Shown: positions 59,721-64,000 of the stretch, piece by piece
Position numbering within the stretch: position 1 is the first letter of the stretch
How the letters are laid out: every line of letters begins with the position of its first letter
Made by a program: the position numbers and the translations under genes
NCBI GenBank assembly: GCA_031426735.1
Contig: JASJPK010000013.1
Location: 1-64,000 of the forward strand
Reading direction: 5' to 3'
Source of the DNA: PFJX01 sp031426735
Lineage (GTDB): Bacteria; Pseudomonadota; Gammaproteobacteria; Burkholderiales; Thiobacillaceae
DNA: 64,000 nt
The notes under the pieces: model-generated
The model's database searches: none
What the model was told of the DNA's origin: nothing
The model's input: the letters and a program-made list of their open reading frames with translations, nothing else

Positions 59721-62161
59721 TGCAAAGCCCGAGGGGGTCGGCGGCTTACCTGTTTCGCATGCGCGGGCTGTTGCTGCGTTCCACCCTCGTGGTCATCTTC
59801 GCTTCCATTCTGGCTGGGGTGGTCGCCGTCGCCTACACCGCCTACGCGACCAACCAGCGCGCGCATCAGGCTTCGCAGATGCGCTTGAACGAACTGCTGG
59901 ATACGGTGGAAAGCACGCTGAAAGTCGCCTGTTTCGCCAAGGACCAGACGCTCGCAAATGATTTGGTGCAAGGTTTGCTCAGTAATTCCGATGTGCTTGC
60001 CGTCACCATTTCGACTGACCAACAGGTTTTAGCGCACAAGCAGCGAAGCCATGCGCCGGCTTCTGATGAAGCACTGGCTGCACCGTTACTGAAGCGTGCA
60101 ATCTATTCTCCGTTCGACAGCCGCAAAGAAGTTGGCAAAGTTTTGCTGACACTGAATCCGCACGTTATCGAAGCCCGTATTGCGGAAGAGGTCAGGTTCG
60201 CCGCCATTCAGTTGAGCTGGCAATTGGCCATGGTGGCTTTCGCCGTGGCGGGGATCATGCTGCTGTTCATCGTGCGGCCGATCAAGGCCATGTCCGATCA
60301 CCTGCACAGCATGGACCCGACCGCCGGCGAGCGGCTGCGCGTTCCGAGACGGCATACCTATACGGAAATCGGCCAGCTTGTCCTCGACATCAATCAGCTG
60401 GCCGAACGTCTGGTCGGCACGCTGGCGGAAGAGCGCAACTTGCTTCGGCAGCGGGAGATCGACGAGAAGAAATATCACGCCATTTTCAATAATGCCGAAT
60501 CGGGGATATTCATCGTCGACAGCACGGGTTCGCTGTCATCCTGGAACCCGGCGTTTTCGCGATTATTCGAAATCAGCGTGACCGAGGAAGATGACGCAGA
60601 TGCATGGCTGCATCTGGGGCTGCTGCCCTGGGAAAATCCCGGCCAGGCGATGGAACTCATCAAGTCCGCGCTACGCCAGAACGCTTCGGTGGCAGAGGAC
60701 ATCCTGATCCGTCTGACTAGCGCCAAGCTGCGCTGGCTGAACATCGTGCTGAGCCCGGTTGGCGACAATCTGCTGCAAGGCGTGGTGCATGATGTGACCC
60801 AACTCAAGGAGGCGGAAGTCTCCGCCAGGCGCATGGTGGTCACGGACCGTCTGACCGGCCTGGCCAACCGCTCCGGTCTGGAAGAGCGTCTGCACGCCCA
60901 TGTGCAGGAATACATCTTCACGCAGAGCGGCGGGTTTGCGTTACTGCTGATCAATCTGGATGAATTCAAGCGGGTCAACGAAGGCATGGGGTTGCCGGCC
61001 GGGGATGAAATTCTGAAGCTCACCACGACCCGCCTGTCAGGTTGCGTCAAGCGCGGCGATACTGTGGCGCGCCTGTCGGCGGACCTTTTCGGCGTCATCC
61101 TGAAAGGCATTATCCAAGGCGAGGTAGCCGTCAAGATCGCCGGTCGGATACTGGAAGCGGTTCGTCAAACCTACTTTGTCGATGGCTCGCCGATCAATCT
61201 GCACGCCAGTATCGGCATCACGCTGTTCCCGCATGACGGGATGGATGTGCCGACCCTGTTTCGGCAGTGTGAACTGGCCATGGACAGCGCCAAATCGGAC
61301 GGCGGCGATACCTGTGTTTTCTTCGACTCGATGCTTGCCGAAGCGGCGGAACAGCGCCGCCATCTGGAAACGGATATACGCACCGCCCTGCGTGACCAGC
61401 AGTTTGTGATGTTCTATCAACCCATCGTCGACTTGCGGCGCAATCGCCTGTCCGGCGCCGAAGCCTTGATCCGCTGGCGGCATCCGACACGGGGTCTGGT
61501 ACCGCCAGACAGCTTTATCCCGCTTGCGGAAAAAACCGGTCTGATCATCGAGATCGGCCTGTTTGTGCTCGATTCCGCTTGTCGGCAATTGCAGGCCTGG
61601 AAAGAGGCCGGACTCGACTACACCCTGTCGCTGAATGTCTCCGGTCGGCAGATTCCTGATGGGTTGTCACCCGCCAAGCTCCTGGCGGCGATTACGCATT
61701 ACGGTATCTCGCCGGGCAAACTGGCCCTGGAAATCACGGAGGGGGTGATGCTGCGCGATATCGATAAATCGCTGAGCTGGCTCAAGGCGGTGCATGGACT
61801 GGGGTTCCGGGTCTATCTGGATGATTTCGGCACCGGTTATTCTTCGTTGTCGTATCTGAAACTCTTCCCGGTCGACACCCTCAAGGTGGATAAATCCTTC
61901 GTCAAGGACATGCGGGATGGCGGCAATGAACACACGCTGGTCGGCGCGATCATTGCCATGGGCAGGAGCCTTGGACTCGACATCGTGGCGGAAGGCGTTG
62001 AATCGACAACGCACATGAAGGCGCTGCGTGCGATGGGCTGCCAATATGCACAAGGATTCCTGTTCTCGCGGCCGGTTCCTGCCGGGGATTTCGACGCGGC
62101 TTCCAGCCGGGTGGAAGCGCTTCTGAAGGACCTGGATTCGGCCACGCTCACGCAAACGTAG
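59717..62161 (+). CDS. Membrane c-di-GMP phosphodiesterase (HAMP-PAS-GGDEF-EAL)
   Basis: An 814-residue inner-membrane protein. Two helices (~18-40 and ~157-178) enclose a periplasmic sensor; a HAMP region (~180-235), PAS (~250-370), GGDEF (~375-540) and EAL (~555-800) follow. The GGDEF signature is replaced by SADLF (RLSADLFGVIL), so cyclase activity is unlikely. The EAL site looks complete: GAEALIRWRHP, LSLNVSGRQ, LEITEG, LDDFGTGYSSL, KVDKSFVKDM, VAEGVES. It should hydrolyse c-di-GMP and could affect the MSHA pilus encoded in this window. Confidence 0.88.
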   Translation: MMQSPRGSAAYLFRMRGLLLRSTLVVIFASILAGVVAVAYTAYATNQRAHQASQMRLNELLDTVESTLKVACFAKDQTLANDLVQGLLSNSDVLAVTISTDQQVLAHKQRSHAPASDEALAAPLLKRAIYSPFDSRKEVGKVLLTLNPHVIEARIAEEVRFAAIQLSWQLAMVAFAVAGIMLLFIVRPIKAMSDHLHSMDPTAGERLRVPRRHTYTEIGQLVLDINQLAERLVGTLAEERNLLRQREIDEKKYHAIFNNAESGIFIVDSTGSLSSWNPAFSRLFEISVTEEDDADAWLHLGLLPWENPGQAMELIKSALRQNASVAEDILIRLTSAKLRWLNIVLSPVGDNLLQGVVHDVTQLKEAEVSARRMVVTDRLTGLANRSGLEERLHAHVQEYIFTQSGGFALLLINLDEFKRVNEGMGLPAGDEILKLTTTRLSGCVKRGDTVARLSADLFGVILKGIIQGEVAVKIAGRILEAVRQTYFVDGSPINLHASIGITLFPHDGMDVPTLFRQCELAMDSAKSDGGDTCVFFDSMLAEAAEQRRHLETDIRTALRDQQFVMFYQPIVDLRRNRLSGAEALIRWRHPTRGLVPPDSFIPLAEKTGLIIEIGLFVLDSACRQLQAWKEAGLDYTLSLNVSGRQIPDGLSPAKLLAAITHYGISPGKLALEITEGVMLRDIDKSLSWLKAVHGLGFRVYLDDFGTGYSSLSYLKLFPVDTLKVDKSFVKDMRDGGNEHTLVGAIIAMGRSLGLDIVAEGVESTTHMKALRAMGCQYAQGFLFSRPVPAGDFDAASSRVEALLKDLDSATLTQT

Positions 62162-62224
62162 ACACCGGCAAGCCGCTACCGACTCCCGCTAGAATCGCTT
62201 GGCCATTCACCCCACGCAACGACC

Positions 62225-62953
62225 ATGATCAAACCCAAACTCCCGCATCTGTTCGACCCTGGCGGCGGCCAGGAAGCCCGTTTATCCGCGCGCGAGTCGT
62301 GGCGCATGTTCGAGATCATGTCGGAGTTCGTCGAGGCGACCGAGCGGTTGGCGCCGATCCGGCCGGCGGTGAGCATCTTCGGCAGCGCCCGCATTCCGCC
62401 CGACTCGCCTTATTACATGCTGACCGAGAGCATCGCGCGGAAATTGTCGGATGCCGGCTTCGCGGTGATTTCCGGCGGCGGGCCGGGGGCGATGGAGGCG
62501 GCCAACAAGGGCGCCTTCTTCGGCAAGTCGCCCAGCGTCGGACTCAACATCCAGTTGCCGCACGAACAGCACGTCAACCCGTATCAGGACGTCAGCCAGA
62601 CCTTTCGCCATTTCTTCGCACGCAAGGTGATGTTCGTCAAATTCGCCAGCGCCTACGTCGTGATGCCGGGTGGTTTCGGCACGCTGGACGAGTTGATGGA
62701 AGCGTTGACGCTGGTGCAGACCGGCAAGACGCGGCGCATTCCGATCATCCTGGTGCAATCCAGTTTCTGGGGCGGCCTGGTCGACTGGTTCCGCGACCGT
62801 CTGGTCGGCGAGGGCATGATCAATCCGGAAGACATGGAGCTGATTCAGGTCATCGACGAGCCGGAACAGGTCGTCGCGGCGATCTTCCAGCATTACGAGT
62901 CGCGCGGCTTCCAGCCGTCGCCGCAGGAGCAGGAGATTCTGCTGAATTTGTAG
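62225..62953 (+). CDS. LOG-family (TIGR00730) protein
   Basis: A 242-residue Rossmann-fold protein with the LOG signature PGGFGTLDELMEALTLVQTG and GGGPGAMEAANKGAF. Family members are cytokinin-activating nucleotide phosphoribohydrolases or pyrimidine/purine nucleotide 5'-monophosphate nucleosidases. A housekeeping gene by context. It is followed by a REPIN-like pair. Confidence 0.9.
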   Translation: MIKPKLPHLFDPGGGQEARLSARESWRMFEIMSEFVEATERLAPIRPAVSIFGSARIPPDSPYYMLTESIARKLSDAGFAVISGGGPGAMEAANKGAFFGKSPSVGLNIQLPHEQHVNPYQDVSQTFRHFFARKVMFVKFASAYVVMPGGFGTLDELMEALTLVQTGKTRRIPIILVQSSFWGGLVDWFRDRLVGEGMINPEDMELIQVIDEPEQVVAAIFQHYESRGFQPSPQEQEILLNL

Positions 62954-62970
62954 TCCTCTCGCGCGGTTGC

Positions 62971-63032
62971 CGTAGGAGCGCCTTCCAAGGCGCGAAGTCA
63001 GCAACAATCGCGCCTTGGAAGGCGCTTCTACG
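62971..63032. repeat. REPIN-like inverted pair
   Basis: CGTAGGAGCGCCTTCCAAGG and its inverted copy (GCGCCTTGGAAGGCGCTTCTA) separated by about 15 bp. It lies between the convergent LOG and gluQ genes. Confidence 0.82.
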
Positions 63033-63041
63033 CGGTGGGGT

Positions 63042-63917
63042 TTACAGACGTTTGCCGCGCAGCGGCGGCAACCTGTCACGCCGCCAAAGCTGCGGCGCGA
63101 GTTGCCAGAATTCCGCCAGCGAACCGGCCTGAGCGCGTAAATCCATGCCGAGAAAGGCCGCCGCCTGCAGCAAGGCCGCTAGCGGAGCGTCGTCGCGCAG
63201 CGGCGCGGCCAGGGTCTGTTTGCTCAGCTTGCCGCCGGCGTCGTTCAACGCAACCGGCAGATGCAGATAGGCCGGCGTCGGGTAGCCGAGGGCGTATTGC
63301 AGCACGATCTGGCGCGGCGTCGAGGCGAGCAGGTCGGCGCCGCGCACGACGTGCGTGACGCCGAGTTCGGCGTCGTCCACGGTTACCGCAAGCTGGTAGG
63401 TGTAGACGCCATCGGCGCGGCGCAGCACGAAGTCGCCGCATTCGCGCGCCACATCGCAGGCGACATGGCCGGCCAGCAGGTCGGCGAACTCGATGCGCTC
63501 GTCCGGCACGCGCAGGCGCAACGCGGTTTTCAGCGACAAGCGGCGTTCGCGGCAGGTGCCGGGATAGACCGGGCCGTCGACGCCGATGCGCGCGCCCTTC
63601 AAGCGCTTGCGCGTGCAAGCGCAGCCATAGAGTTGCCCCGCCTCGATCAGGCGTTCGATAGCCGCGCGATACGCCTCGCCGCGCCGGCTCTGGTACACCA
63701 CGGGCCCATCCCACGCGAAGCCGAACGCTTCCAGCGTGAACAGGATGCGGTCGGCCGAGCCCGGCACGACGCGCGGCGGGTCGACATCCTCGATGCGCAG
63801 ATGCCATTCGCCGGCGTGTGCGCGCGCATCCAGGCAACTGCCCAGCGCGGCGATCAGCGAACCGAAATGCAGCGCGCCGGACGGGGTGGGGGCGAAGCGG
63901 CCGCGATATACGTTCAT
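63042..63917 (-). CDS. gluQ: Glutamyl-Q tRNA(Asp) synthetase
   Basis: A 291-residue truncated GluRS-like enzyme that glutamylates queuosine in tRNA-Asp. HIGH-like RFAPTPSGALHFGSLIAAL, IEDVDPPR, the Cys-rich YGCACTRKRLKGA / GTCRERR zinc region and the ending KMSKS-like DAGGKLSKQTLA are visible. It lacks the anticodon-binding domain of GluRS. Confidence 0.9.
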   Translation of the reverse strand: MNVYRGRFAPTPSGALHFGSLIAALGSCLDARAHAGEWHLRIEDVDPPRVVPGSADRILFTLEAFGFAWDGPVVYQSRRGEAYRAAIERLIEAGQLYGCACTRKRLKGARIGVDGPVYPGTCRERRLSLKTALRLRVPDERIEFADLLAGHVACDVARECGDFVLRRADGVYTYQLAVTVDDAELGVTHVVRGADLLASTPRQIVLQYALGYPTPAYLHLPVALNDAGGKLSKQTLAAPLRDDAPLAALLQAAAFLGMDLRAQAGSLAEFWQLAPQLWRRDRLPPLRGKRL

Positions 63918-63930
63918 GTTCCGGCTACGC

Positions 63931-64000
63931 TCATGTTCCTGCGGCGGCCAGTTGATTCATCCGCTCCGACAGGTCGCCGGGCACCAGAAACACGAAACGT
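63931..64000 (-). CDS. 3' end of an unidentified gene, cut by the window edge
   Basis: The last 22 residues, RFVFLVPGDLSERMNQLAAA GT then stop, run off the window end. The protein is not recognised from this stub. It is upstream of gluQ on the same strand, 14 bp away. Confidence 0.5.
   Translation of the reverse strand, partial: RFVFLVPGDLSERMNQLAAAGT

Overview
The window is a piece of a betaproteobacterial chromosome, probably Nitrosomonadales/Rhodocyclales-like. The evidence is high-GC coding DNA, a complete MSHA pilus locus, the proteobacterial-type GshA ligase next to gshB, the BPSS1780-family/DUF2782/polA order and an AlpA/P4-type island. No rRNA, tRNA, CRISPR array or origin was seen. 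The genus cannot be fixed from the sequence alone.

Layout. (1) 0.1-15.4 kb: MSHA type IV pilus operon (mshG, pilins mshA/C/D/O/P, the giant adhesin-like mshQ, then mshI, a PilN-like gene, mshJ, K, L, M, N), with mostly overlapping or closely spaced genes on the + strand. (2) 15.5-23.8 kb: gshA, a Schlafen/AlbA_2-HATPase regulator wedged between gshA and gshB, gshB, apbE, a DinB-family gene, a convergent TlpA thioredoxin and a divergent RlmL-like 23S rRNA methyltransferase. (3) 23.8-29.4 kb: a six-gene minus-strand operon (NUDIX, MazG-like, 2Fe-2S ferredoxin, hydrolase, ABC exporter), a TrpB2-type synthase, then rpmB-rpmG. (4) 29.65-52.33 kb: a 22.7-kb integrative element of lower GC inserted in radC and flanked by a 17-bp direct repeat. 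(5) 52.3-64 kb: the radC 5' part, a dihaem cytochrome c, the BPSS1780-DUF2782-polA cluster, a porin/PstS-like/EAL operon, a LOG-family gene and gluQ.

The element has a P4-type integrase and AlpA at its right end, a second unrelated tyrosine recombinase in the middle, and no recognisable conjugation, capsid or replication genes. Its cargo is rich in nucleases and defence-like modules: an HNH/zinc-ribbon protein in tandem with a proteasome-fold Ntn-hydrolase carrying a Thr/Asp/Lys active-site pattern (34.1-35.7 kb); a translationally coupled GHKL ATPase / STAS-like DUF4325 / membrane-protein trio (44.6-46.4 kb); an HNH/DUF6988 pair; PD-(D/E)XK-like proteins; a GIY-YIG-like protein; and a coupled DUF1249-like / RarA-C-terminal-like / RadC-like cassette with a DnaQ-type exonuclease. 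The element breaks the host radC within its JAMM motif but carries its own RadC-like protein with an intact motif.

A second theme is palindromic repeats of the GTAGG...CCTAC type (REP/REPIN-like) across the host DNA. They lie between genes and also inside reading frames: a ~190-bp inverted pair in polA, a ~70-bp relative in gshB, and palindromes that appear to encode the leaders of mshD and mshO and the signal-peptide start of apbE. They are absent from the element as far as I can see.
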